Assembly: GCA_009103225.1 (NCBI GenBank)
Contig: RHPI01003369.1
Span: 574,068 to 638,067, forward strand
DNA: 64,000 nt
Direction: 5' to 3'
From: Chlorokybus atmophyticus
Lineage: Eukaryota > Streptophyta > Chlorokybophyceae > Chlorokybales > Chlorokybaceae
The notes beneath the pieces were generated by a model. It saw only the letters and a program-made list of their open reading frames with translations, had not been told where the DNA came from and searched no databases. The position numbers and the translations under genes are program-made. Positions 47,801-59,600 of this stretch are shown one piece after another (position 1 is the first letter of the stretch; each line of letters begins with the position of its first letter).

Positions 47801-48498
47801 ACATCACTACTCACTCACTCACTGTGTGTTACAGGGTCTTGGCACGTACAACGCGGCCACCGACAACACAACATTCAACCTGAAAGACCCGATCCTCCGC
47901 GACACCGTGACACTGCTGCCGTCCTCGAGGGTGGCTATCAGGTGGCGCGCAGACAACCCTGGCGTCTGGCAACTGCACTGCGTAAGTGTGACACACACAC
48001 CAACATGGGTTTGATTCAGCCAACAAAACCAACCAACAATGCGACCATTGCTGTACATCGATGTACATTGTGCATGTTATTGTACACCCATTTGAGTCAG
48101 TCTGTCTTTCCATCCCATGTGTGCAGTACAGTTTTATCGGTACTGCACGCATACAGAACTGTGGCACTACTACACATACTACGCCATGTCATCCCCACAG
48201 GCTGCACTTTGGAGTGTGGTAGGCTCTAGTTGATTGTGATGCTACACTGCACCACACACTCACATCTCCCTCCGCTTCCCAGCACATCGACGCCCATCTC
48301 TTCCTTGGCATGCGCGTTGCCTTTATCGAGACCCCGCAGCACGTCCCGCCTCCCCCGTCAGATTTGCCGCTTTCCTGCGGCAAGATCACCCTCGACTTCC
48401 TGCGAGCCAAGACCGGGTACAAGTGTGAACAGCGTAACAAGTGCAAGGAGTATGCGATGTGCAAGGATGGGGAGTGCAGGTTGTATCGCAGGGGCTAG
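44817..48498 (+). CDS. Secreted ascorbate-oxidase/laccase-like multicopper oxidase, 603 residues
   Basis: Fourteen exons: 44817-45038, 45306-45425, 45494-45667, 45747-45824, 46139-46267, 46342-46411, 46633-46767, 46830-46966, 47038-47147, 47231-47405, 47501-47562, 47677-47713, 47835-47981, 48283-48498; all phases fit and no stop intervenes. The start follows from a clean signal peptide (PAALLLVLVLSAAAAG). Three cupredoxin domains are implied by length and motifs. Copper motif 2 is YWWHSHYAMQR, motif 3 HPWYLHGHSFW (made across a splice), motif 4 HCHIDAHLFLGM (also across a splice), so the type 1 site and most of the trinuclear cluster are present. Motif 1 reads HFMGIH, where the family has HWHG. 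The family oxidises ascorbate, phenols or metals with reduction of oxygen to water outside the cell; the substrate here cannot be told. The Cys-rich tail (CEQRNKCKEYAMCKDGEC) is an unusual extension. One intron starts with GC (46412). Confidence 0.88.
45197..45242 (+). repeat. GTGA microsatellite in intron 1 of the multicopper oxidase gene
   Basis: GAGTGAGTGAGTGAGTGAGT and flanking degenerate copies, preceded by complementary CACT-rich sequence (45127-45190), so the intron transcript could fold on itself. Confidence 0.8.
45840..46050 (+). repeat. Degenerate GTGCGTGC/GCATGTGT repeat in intron 4 of the multicopper oxidase gene
   Basis: About 200 bp of alternating purine-pyrimidine sequence (TGTGCG, GCACGC, GTATGCG). 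A pure GT run, 46266-46291, follows in intron 5. Similar GTGCGTGCGCGC sequence occurs at 28108-28167 in an intron of the transposase-like gene. Confidence 0.7.
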
Positions 48499-51400
48499 AG
48501 GGGATGTGTTGTTTGCGTGTAGGGAATATGGGTTTCAAGAGGTATGAGGGAGTCTCCCTCCGCAGGGAGTGAGGGCGAGAATGCGCTCTAACACATTCAA
48601 TGTGCATTGTTGGTGTAGATGTGGTCTTGTTGTTCAAGTTGGACATTGTACTGTGTTTACTGGTTGTGTTTGTTCACGTTTGAATCATTTGGAAGTAAAT
48701 AACACTGCTGAGCAGGTTGTCTTTGTAACAACCTTGCATGCTAAAAGTAGGGGTGCTTGCATTGTCTTGCTCTGAAGTTGTGTAGCAATGCAGTGCAGGT
48801 GTTGAGTCATCTACTACTGTATGTCATTGACCTTGTTGTAATGTATATGTTTGCACATACATCTGTACTACAGATGTAGTACATACATTGTTGCACGCAC
48901 TTAGCTTTATCACATAGCTATAGCTTGTGCCCTCGCCTGTACAGTCTAACCTGGATAACTGCATACCATCGGGAACACCTCTTTCTATGCACTTATCGCG
49001 GATATGCACTTACACTGCCTTATACTACCAGTAGAGTGCATTGGTGTCGGGCAAAACCATGCACTCTACACTTATTGTGGATATGGACTTATCATATATG
49101 CAATTATCGAAATTAATGTGTCATCAGGTCCTTGCCTGCTGCCGATGCTAATGCGCGCGTGCGTTTAAGTGGTCTTTGCATTTCTATTACAGAAAAGCCT
49201 ATGCAGTGGTTATATCTGTGCAGTGTATGGTGCAGACCTTGCCCATGCCGTGCTGGATGTGTTGGGTTGGGCACATGTTAAAGGGAATTAACCCTCTCCT
49301 TTTAAAACTGCTTTTTGGCGAGTGACTCAAACGAGAACATCCCATCTCTTGACAAGGAAGGGTGAGCTGCAGTAAAGCTAATTATAGCTTGACCAGCACC
49401 TTGAAGTGCATGCACCTATGTAAGTATGCTGACACATATGCAGACTATGTACTATGCATGCACTTATTTCAGCACACACATTGTATCGCAATGTGCATTC
49501 TTAGTCACCGATAAAAGCACATTGCGAATTAACTAGTTGTTTTGCTAAATCCCGACGGGTACACTAGACACGCACATGACAATGGCATGCAACTCTTGCA
49601 CATGACTATAGTGACTTAGAGTGTTTGTTTGACGCTGTCCATATTGCACGCAAATAGCAATACTTTGGGATGGTCTAAACTTATGTTACAGTTATAACTT
49701 ATAATAAAGTGGTGTTTATGATTACTACCATTACACCTTGTATATACAAGATATGTCCGTAAGACAATACATGTGGCATGTAAATGACCATTTGTTAGCA
49801 ATATAAGGTGACCATCACCTGACGCAAATATAATTACAAAATTAGAAACTCTGCTGCTCAATCAATATGCAATCGCGGTGACGGGCAGCAATGTTAAAAA
49901 TGCAATGTGCTTACTGTTTTTGCATTTCGCTTTACCAAAATGGCGGAAGATTTCAACATGGCTATATTACACATGCACCTACAGCAATTGCTGTTGATGC
50001 ATGACATTTACATCCATTAATACTGCAGCACATAGACATAAACATGTGACCATCGTATTTATACATGAATACGGTCGGTGTTAGCACCAATTAATGTGCA
50101 TCAATAATCTGCACGGACCATGCAATTAATGTTTTCAAGTTGTGATATCATGTGTTGTTAACATGGGTGGGGGAGGGGGGTCTTTTGCACGGTAGTATGG
50201 CTTTTTCAAATCTATGTATTAAGCGGTCCGCTATCTTTAAGTCTTCGCCGTACATCCAATAACCATAAGTGTTTTACTTATGTCCAACACGAATTGTAAG
50301 GCTTACACTTTATTAAAAGATTGCAAAGCTTTGAAATGTGTGTGATCATGATAATGTGTACGCTTGCGTGTTTGTACTCTTTGTTAAAATCGGTGATGAA
50401 AATGGCATAAACGCCTCCACGTGTACGCACATTGCAAAACACACCAATACAATGTTGAAGGCGTCTATATGCGCGCATGCATTGCAATTGAGTTTACCAT
50501 ATTTATTATTTAAACAAATTAAAATTAGATCAAGTCATTTTCTACCTTAATCAAGCATAAGCGACTTGCACGCACAGTGTTGAACATATGTATACTTACT
50601 GCCTCGTACATCGACTTGCAAGCACAGCAGGCTCATCAGCTATTTGTTAGTCAATGGTAGATCCTTTGGTTAAGCATAATTGAAAGACCAATGCAAATTG
50701 TGCATAATGCCAATGTGTCAATGCAAAATAGGTGGTTAAGAGTCACAACTAATAACTAAGCGCCACAGCAGCCCCATGCTGAGCCTATGGAGTAAGCTAT
50801 ACCTAGGTATGGGTATAGGTTTGCACTCTCCTCGCGCAGAAACATCTCATTGTGCTGCCCCATCATGGGGCCCCCATGCACGACAATTTGTCGTTGACAA
50901 ATATCTGTGGTTGCTACTGCTCGATGCCTGTGTTCTGCTGTTGAACTGGCGTGGCATCACGCAACGTGTGACAGCGCAGCAGCGACCGGGCAGCAAACAC
51001 TGACAGCACAACAGTCGCCAGACGGTACCAGTCGCCGAGCCTGCGGCCGGGGATATTTGTGAAAGCCCCGCGGCCCGTCTATACGGAGGCATGCAGAAGT
51101 TATTTACGATATTTCAAACTTTACCGCTTGGTTGCTGGCAGTGGAGCCTGTCATGAGCAGCGATCGACGGCTGCTGTGAGTCCAAAGATTGCAGACATAA
51201 GTACTCTGTTCAGCAGTCTGACTTTTCTTGGTCAGCAGCAGAGCGACCTGCCTCGTCGCTGGACCGCTGCTTTGCAGTTGCAGCCAGCAGAAACCGTTAC
51301 GGTGCTTCCAAACGGTGAACGGCCGCTCGCTTGCGGTGCGCTGCTGCCCCCGCCGTCAACCGCGCACCAAAGGCACGCGCGGCCGTCGCATGGCGGCAAT

Positions 51401-52031
51401 GACGTTAACGGCCATCAATCACCGAGACACATGCATGAAGGCGAGGCTTGAGGCTGTCATCGCACAGCGTTCAATTGCCATATCAGTGCTATCGGACGGC
51501 TGCACGGGCCCGAATCAGCCAAAAATCTAGGCTTGTCCTCTACAGGTCGACGGATACTTCGACCGCGTTTCCGTGCTGCAGACTCGCCTCAACCTGTAGA
51601 GGCTGATTTGTCCACCGCATATCTTTTTCTCGGCCTCGGCTCTTGTATCAATGCGTTCCTCGCCTCGATTTGAAGTGTCCAAGGTCAGTGGCAGGCGTTG
51701 GAAAGCGGCGTCATTGCTGCAGAGGTTGTCCGGCGGGAGGGGTGCCAGGGGAAGGTTGGGGTGAACCTGGCGTCAGGGGTGTGGAAGGGTGGGCTAGGTT
51801 GACCGTCGGGGCCTGCCTGGCGAGGTGGAGCAGGAGCAGGAGCAGGAGTCGGGGCGGGGGCAGGGGCAGGGGCGGGCGTAGCAGCTGGACAGGGGGCAGG
51901 AGCTGGCGGATTAGCTGGTGATGGCTGGGCGAGCGAGGAGCTAGCTGGCGGCTTGGTGGGTGGCTTGGAGTTTTGGCTGGGGTATGGGGTAGTGCTGGCA
52001 GACGGCCTTTGTTGCTTGGGTCGGTGGGTGC
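48499..52031. other. 3.5-kb intergenic region, no gene seen
   Basis: The left two-thirds (to about 50770) is A+T-rich with many short palindromes around ATGCAT and TGTACA and no supported coding frame. From about 50780 it becomes G+C-rich, probably the upstream and 5' UTR region of the PRR gene; open frames there (for example 51059-51451) look non-coding. Complementary 11-mers CCTCTACAGGT (51537-51547) and ACCTGTAGAGG (51592-51602) could form a stem-loop, and CAG/GGAGCA triplet runs occupy 51820-51900. Confidence 0.5.
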
Positions 52032-55000
52032 ATGGGGGAGGTTCAGGCCGAGGCGGCGGCGGCAGGGCCGTCGTCCGCGAAGCAGCGCAGGCCGTCTTCG
52101 GCGTCGACCGCGCCGCAGCCGGGTCCTCAGGAGCAAGCACTGAAGGCGGAGAAGGCTCAGCAGCAGCAGCCGCAACCGACGCCTTCTCCTGCGTCTCAGC
52201 AGCAGCAGCAACAGCGGCCACACAGTTTGCCCAGCAGCTTGAGGGTGTTGCTGGTCGAGCATGACCCCTCTACTTGCCATATTGTAGCAGCTCTCCTGCG
52301 CAACTGCAGTTACTGCGGTAAGTACTTTTTGGAGTCTTGTGTTTGTGTTAGCAGAATGCTCAATGTTGTCAGCTGTAGGATGTTCCGAGCTGTTGAGCGG
52401 GCATACGACATAGAGCTGCCACCGCAGATTGTCAGCCTTTGTCAACGAAAACCGGTTGTGCATTGACTAAAAGCCACAGTTGTATGCCATTCGCGGTAGG
52501 CAGTGTACGCAGCCATGTAGCTGGTGTAGGGACTGGATTGCCAGCCAGCTTTGCATAGCATTCAGCTATCAGAGTCGCAAGTGCTGACTGCATTGCCAAC
52601 TCGGACAAAAACCCGTAAGCACAAGGCCTGCATAGGGGCAGCCTCCCAGCAGCGCCCAACCCCATGACTGCAGGGGTAGTTGTGTTTCTTATCTTGATAT
52701 TTGCCTTGGTTGAGTGCCTCTCCCTTATGAAATGCTGCAGCTCATACTGATTTTGATTTGCGTACAGTGACTGTGGCGCATACTGGGCAGCAGGCGTTAG
52801 AGCTTATCCAGCAGGACAATGGAGAGCATGTTGACCTCGTGCTGTGCGAGGTTGGTACTCCAACAGCATGCATGCCGAGCACCTCATTGCCATGGTTGCT
52901 GTGTTCAACACATGTCCCAGTGCCTGTCAAGTACCAACAGTGGGTGATTCTACTGCAGGTGGGCATACCCGAAGCCGGGGGCATTGAGCTCTTGCAGCGC
53001 ATTGTAGAAGGAGAGCGATCCCGATCAGTCTCAGTTGTCAGTAAGTATTGGCGGCAGACACATTTTTCACAGACAAGCGTGAAGCTGCACTTGGTTTACA
53101 GTGCTTGATATCAACAATACCTTTCTCATTGCTTACTTTGCGCACTTTTGCAGTGATGTCCTCAGCAGACTCGGCAGAGACTGTCATGCAGTGCATACAG
53201 CTCGGAGCCGCTGACTTCTTGCTAAAACCTGTTCGCAAAAATGAGCTGAAGAACCTCTGGCAGCATGTCTGGCGCCGTTCATTCTGGGTACGATTGTGCG
53301 CTAGACCGCCATCGCTTTACAGTATCACTCCTGTGCCAGCTCCCACTGCAGTTGCCCTGAGTTCTGATGTTGCGACGTTGAACAGCAAACCAGTGGCAGT
53401 GGGAGCGGTATCGGCACGGGCAGTGGCAGTGGCAGTGGCAACCTGAATAACTCAGGCTCAGGGTCCGACGGTGACGGCCAGAACAGGTCTGGCTCTGGTG
53501 GATCTGATGCCTTGAATGCTGGAGATGCTTGTCCAAACGGCAGCGATAATGGCTCTGACACCTTGAGTGGCAAGCCCATGGTGTTCGATCCAAACAAACC
53601 TGAGGTAGGCTTACCAGAACAGGCCCTGGATGACTAAGCATGCTCTCTGTTGGCTGTTCAGCTTTGCTGAGTCTGCACTGTATTTGCAATTAAGAGATCT
53701 GCATGGTCAGCCAGTAATTGCTGTTGCTAAGTGTTTGAGCTCAACTCATGCAGGAAGTACCGGACGCTGATTGCGCGGCAACATCGACGGGACCACCTGA
53801 GGCGAATTCTCACAAGCGCAAGGAGACAATGCCACCACCAGAGCCCTCTCCCAAGCAGGCACGGGTGCACTCTCAGCACCTCCAACAAAAGCCGCATCAA
53901 CCGCAGGCAGCTCACGGACAGCAGTCGATGTCAATACCACCGTTGCCACCCCAACACCATGCGTCAGAACTGTCCAGCCCAGAACGCCCCTCCCCACGCT
54001 CCACTAAACCAGTTCCTCAGAAGACACCTCCTGGTGTTCATAATGACTTCAACCTGAAAGCAAATTCGGCTGCCTCTAAAGACAATGAAGATGTGAAACC
54101 ACAGCTTGGCAGTGCCGACAAGCGCCCATCTGCTTTCTCCGCTTACAGTGCTCCACAGAACGGCAGCAACTATTCACAGGTATAATCTTGCTGCCCAAGC
54201 TAGGTTGGTCCACTGGGTTGCTTGTCTCACTGTTACTGGTTGCAGCAGGCTGGAAGCAACAGCTACAAGAACGGCAATGGCAATGGCAGTGAAGCAACAA
54301 ACGGTTACAAAAGCAACGGAAGCACAGCGCATACTGCAGAACATGGTCATCATTCTCACAGCCACGGCCATCATCAGCCCCAGCAACATCAACAGCAACA
54401 TCATGACGCCCATGCCCACCCCCAGCATCATCATGACCAACATTCCCACGGGCACCATGCAGCTCAGTCCAACGCCCCCCATACTGAGCGCGTTGAGCAG
54501 TCCCCGGATACAGCACATGACGCTGCTACTAGACAACAGCACTTGGGACCCTTCAACATGCATCGCTACCACCAGATGCCAGCGGCAAACTATTACGCTG
54601 CAGGCCCTAGTATGCACGCGCACAAGCCTCAATACCCCTGGACCCAGAACAATGTTGCTGCTCCAGATACTGCAGTGGGTGCGTCTCCACACGGATTTGG
54701 GGACGCGAGTGCCAGTCCAAGTGGTGAGGGCGACGCCACCAATGCTGAGCCAGGAGGCAGTGGCAATGGAGGCAGTGGCGAGTCTGCTGTCACAGTCGCT
54801 GGCACTAGTCAAAGTGCGAGCCAAGCTGAGGACGCCAAGAAGGCTCACTCCACGCCTGGCTCAGCACGCCGTGAAGCTGCACTTGATAAGTTTCGCAAGA
54901 AGCGCGAGCAGAGGTGTTTTGAAAAGAAGGTTCGCTACCAGAGCAGGTAACCAAGGCAGGCCTTTTATGAAAGCTGCCCTGTGTTGTGGTTATGGATGCA

Positions 55001-55160
55001 AAATTGAGATGACATGCGCGCCACAATCAACTCATGTCGTTGTTGTGGATTTGCTGTTGGCAGAAAATGGCTAGCAGAGCAGCGGCCGCGCGTACGTGGT
55101 CAGTTTGTCCGGCGCAACAAGTCGGAACCGGGTGAGGGCGGGGGTGAGGAGGCGATATAG
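52032..55160 (+). CDS. Pseudo-response regulator with CCT domain (PRR family), 675 residues
   Basis: Exons 52032-52317, 52768-52850, 52959-53040, 53154-53287, 53386-53604, 53754-54179, 54246-54946, 55064-55160 keep phase throughout and end in TAG. The pseudo-receiver covers about residues 74-200: [20 protein letters not shown], then [11 protein letters not shown] where Glu replaces the phosphorylated Asp, [11 protein letters not shown], and [20 protein letters not shown] with the conserved Lys. A Gly/Ser-rich linker, a Pro-rich region with the basic patch SHKRKE, and a very His/Gln-rich tract (54349-54450) follow. The CCT domain, [20 protein letters not shown] with VRYQSR and [14 protein letters not shown], is completed by the last exon. 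Plant PRRs (TOC1/PRR1, 3, 5, 7, 9) repress clock genes in the nucleus; the CCT domain binds DNA. Which subgroup this belongs to is not clear from sequence alone. Confidence 0.92.
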
Positions 55161-56640
55161 TGGCTTGTGAATATAGTGGCTATTACTAATTATGTACCTC
55201 AAGACGAGAGGGTATATTGTTTGTGCGCGCCTAGTTTGGACTGGTGTACATGGCTTCTGTGCAGGCTGGGTTGCTGCTTATATCGCAGGCCAGTCTCTTG
55301 TGGATCTTAGTCAATTTTGATGCGCTATGGTGACAGTTTCAGCCAGTCCCTGTACATATTGTAATGACAGATGTTGCTCGTTCTGAGGATAATGTCTGAC
55401 GCTGATTGTTCCTGTACACGGAAAATAACGTAATTTACAACATTTGCCATTTGCATAAAAGCGCCTGAAAGCTGAAGCAAGGTCTGGCCACAAAACTCTC
55501 AGGCGCAACCATAGCAATAAACAAAGATATGGGAAGTGCTGTAGCGTGGTAACATCTAATATCGCTCAAAACAATCTAGAAGCCTAGATGTAAGGCAATG
55601 TAAGCAGCTGCATGAAAAGCTGATTGGTGCGGATGAGAGTATCACATATCCACTACATCCCAGCGCACTTCAAATCTAGCTGGTCTGACACTTTCTTACA
55701 TGTCTGCAGGTTGTCCCCTTGGTTGTGGTACTCCGTAGCTTCTCTTTTGCGACTTGTAAGCTCCCGCAAGTAGAAATAGGCTGTGCATTTGCGAGATTGG
55801 TCGTGCTGTTCATGCGTATAACACTTGTCATGCCTATTGCCCAAGCATGCCAGTCGTCATCGGGCATGCCTACAGCAAGACCCTCGCCCGGCTTACCAGC
55901 ATGGCAACCCGCGCGCGCCTCTGACCAGTAGCTAGGTCATGTCCCTAGAGTAGCTCGTGACCATAGCCTGCATAGGCACCGCGCGTAGCTGTTCAATAGT
56001 GAGTTCAGTTATAAGTCCGGTTCTATATCGAGTGGGCATTTCCTGTGGAAATAGCCTCGATATGACCGTTAGCTTATGTTCTGGACAGTCATGAGTTGAC
56101 TTGTATAAGCAGGCACAGTGTTCACCGGATCAGCTGGTGACACTGTAAGTGAGAAAGCTAAGAGCTTGTGAAGCGACTTGAACTACGAACATACCGTCCT
56201 GGTTCCCAAGAATCCCCTCACCGTGTGAAAGCCTGTGCATGTTCTTGTGCACTGTGCTTGTTCTTGCTGTGAGCTTTGTGTACTTGGTCGCGGTGTGCTT
56301 GTTGGCATCAGTCAGGGCATAGCATCCACGTGTTGCTTGCTCATTCACCTCACTTAACAGTGTAATTTCTCTCCCACTCACGCAAAGAACTGTGTAAACA
56401 GCACTACCCATAGTAGTGGCTTGTTGACTTACAGTGTCACCCTCTTTGCTCAAGTGAGTGTAGTTGCAAGCTGTACATCAGCATCGCAAGCTGTAGTTGT
56501 ACACATCGCAGTGCAGTGTTGTCACCGTCATCGCATAGCGCGCACAAGCGCTAGTGTGTTGGGTGATAGCAGCACTGGAGATCCCATTGTAGAACACAAA
56601 CACTCTACCCTTCATCCACTTTCACCATCGCACCAGCTGT
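55161..56640. other. Spacer and probable 5' LTR region of the downstream retrotransposon
   Basis: No gene is supported. The 5' LTR of the retrotransposon that starts coding at 56641 should lie here, but its 3' partner is outside the window, so its limits cannot be drawn. No clear primer-binding site of the TGGTATCAGAGC type is present. A 306-bp segment with 15-bp inverted ends is listed separately. Confidence 0.45.
56136..56441. repeat. 306-bp segment with perfect 15-bp terminal inverted repeats
   Basis: GGTGACACTGTAAGT (56136-56150) recurs inverted as ACTTACAGTGTCACC (56427-56441). No matching target duplication is visible at its outer edges. It may be a small non-autonomous transposon or part of the retrotransposon's leader. 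Confidence 0.5.
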
Positions 56641-59600
56641 ATGAGCAGGCCCACCCCGTTCTCCCCAATAGACGAGGGTGACCTCAGCAGTTGGAGCCCA
56701 ACCACCAACCTCACCTACGAGCGGACCAGTGACGGGAGCATCGACCGCAGCAGCAGAGGCTCGCGCTCCATCTCCGGCTTCACCCCGCTCCACTCTACTC
56801 CTCGTCATCAAGCTTCTCCACTATCCTCGGACAGCGACGACAACGAGATGGAGTCTTCCAGTTCAACCACATCCCTGCGCCTCTCCGGACGTGCCGGCAC
56901 CACCTCGCTGGATGAGTTCATCATCAAGTTCCACTCCAAGATGCGGCAGCAAGCTCTGAAGAACAAAGACTGGTCAGATGAGATCTCTTTCCACATTGCT
57001 GCTCAGTATCTTGATTATGAAGCACACGATGTCTGGAAGTCCGTTGCTGAACTGCATCGAGTGGACGGCTATGGCGAGCTTGCCAGCACCATAGAATCTG
57101 CATCACTGCACCGTCCAACAGGTGTCGTTCCACCTGCCACTTCAGTTGCAGTAACAGGCTTGTCCATAGCTGCAGCTCCCAAGCAGGCAGAGGAGGAGGA
57201 ACCGGAGTTGGTACTTGTAAACTTGACCCCTGCAGAAGTTGAGTCCAAGGAGGCCACATGTCGAGTTCGCATCCTTGACCGTTCTGCCGTCATCATTGAG
57301 GAACAAAGAGCTGCACAGCAAGCGGCAGCCGCAGAGTGGGGTACTCCTCTACCTCCGGCAACACCTGGCTCTCGTGCAGGAGGCAGTACCTTCACCCTCG
57401 GGTCAGTAGCACTGCGCGCACCAGCCATCTCCGTAGGTGCTGCCATCTCTGATTTGCCACTCAAGGACCTGTACGCTGCCCTGCGCCGCACCTTCCCTCC
57501 TCAGACCACCAGCAAGGTTGAGGAGCTGAGACGCTTCCGACGCAAGCCCAATGAGGATCCCCTCCGCTTGTACTCCAGACTGGAAGGTCTGCTGAAGGAC
57601 ACTGACTACAGGATTGTCAGTAAGGAGGCTGCTGCAGTGATATACGTCAATGAGTTGGATGCGGCTCTAAGCGAGTCGACACGCCTGACTCTGAACTACA
57701 GCAGGCCCCTTGGCTACACCCTTAAGGAAGCTTTCGAGACTGCACAAGCCATCCATAAGCGCGCAGTGTATGAGAAAGCGGTGCTGGACACCAACCGCAG
57801 TGCCTCACGGCCTATGGCAGGCACAAGTGCAGAGCCTTTTCGGCGGGACCGCAGCCGGGCGTCGCAAGGCATCTATTACAAGGATGAACGGTCAGCTCAT
57901 GCTGCCCTTGTGGCTCCAGTGCTGTGCCACCGGTGTGGTCGACATGGCCACTACCAGAAGGAGTGCACCGAAGATTACGGCAACCTTGTGTGCGACCACT
58001 GCCACAAGACGGGACACTTGGAGACAGTATGCTGGCTCAAGTTCCCTGAGCTGCGGCCCCCTGTTGGCTACAACAACAGCAACAACGCTGTTGGCTACCG
58101 CGGCCACAACAACCACAACAACAACAGGGGCTACAACAACAGCAACCACGCTGTCGGCCACAACAACAGCAACAACGCTGGTGGTCGCAACAACGGCAAC
58201 AACGCTGGTGGCCACAACCCCAACAACAACAACAACGCTGGCGGCCGCAAGGAAGAAGCTGGCTATAGAGGGAAAAACCGCCCTCCACAGCACAAAGGAC
58301 TTGAGGGACGTCCTCGCGCTGGAGCTGCTGCTGTAAAGGCACCAACCAATCCATCGGCTATCGTCCAAGTGGCAGCCCTGATGGCGCCCGTGGCACAGCT
58401 GGAGGAAAACAAGGAGCAGGACTATCAAGCCTGCTATGCTGCTAGGTGGGCATTGATGGCACCGAAACGGGATAGGGACACTCCCACGCCGTCACGCGTA
58501 CAACCATCCAGACGGGCGCGCAGGGAAGCTGGCGCGTCGTCAACAGCGGCATCGTCGGACGCCACAAGCGGTGCTGCCTCGGCAGCCACAACCACCGCTG
58601 GGACGACGCCGTCGACGACACCGTCGGCGTCCACACCGACCACGACAGCAGGTGTCAGCACTCTTGGCACCACGCTGTTCCCGGTGATGGAGAGCACCCA
58701 CGCCGCAGCAACCATGGTCGTTGGGTTCGTAAGTGGTGAATCCACCACTCCTGCCTCCATCGGAACGACCACATCAACCGCAACTGCTGCCACCCTCACA
58801 GCCGCCACCTCAGTGACGACGACTGCGGCAGGTGCCACCACCATCGCCTCCAGTAGTGCTGCCATACCCACCGCACCACTTCCTGAGGGCCGGACGGCAC
58901 CGCCACCAGCATTGGACGTCACACAGCAAGTGCCACGCGGGCCGCAAGCAGAAAGCGCCTGGGCGTCGATTCTACGCAACGTGGAGCCCACCACTATTGC
59001 GTACGGACCAGGGGGGCAACGCACCACGCACGTGGCACGCGATGATCGCATTTTGCCCCTACCACCGCCAGAATACCACACGCTGCCGGAACCCACACAA
59101 CAGCAGCTGGAGGATGAAATCCTCGCCGGCACTGCACCAGAGATGAGGGATCGTCTGTTCGGGGTCACCTATCGCCAACCTGCGGTGTTGGAACTGGCCA
59201 TCCAGTTGTTCCTGGCATTACACACACGGTTGCAGGGCGCACCCAGTCAATCGCGACAGCCCATGCCCGCTCAACAGATCGACTTCGAGCCTTCGCCACT
59301 GGACCCACTCAGCCTCCAGCGACACAAACTCCAAGACCTCGTGGTCACGATGTCTGACATCGCGCTGGGCGCTGATGCCGCTCTCCGGGGGCTCACTCCA
59401 GGCAGTCGTCAAGAGAGTTTCTCTGCACTCGAACAGGCCCATCGGTATCGCATGGACCAAGCTGCCCAAGTGGACGCGCGCCGACAAGCGTACGAAGCTG
59501 CACACGCCGTTATCGTACCAACCATAGCGCCAGCACACGTTGCCAGCGCCTCCACGGCGCCGACCACAGCACACTCCACAACGATCGCCATCGAGCAGCC

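Noticed and set aside
51059-51451. Possible small protein upstream of PRR
   Set aside because: Composition is uneven, there is no homology or splice context, and a second overlapping frame is equally open; probably 5' flank of PRR.
51711-52463. 250-codon - strand open frame opposite the first PRR exon
   Set aside because: It is the shadow of CAG- and GGAGCA-type repeats and lies antisense to the clear PRR receiver exon.
58434-59168. 244-codon - strand open frame inside the gag gene
   Set aside because: It is antisense to the Thr/Ala-rich low-complexity part of the gag-protease frame, where strong codon bias keeps the reverse frame open.
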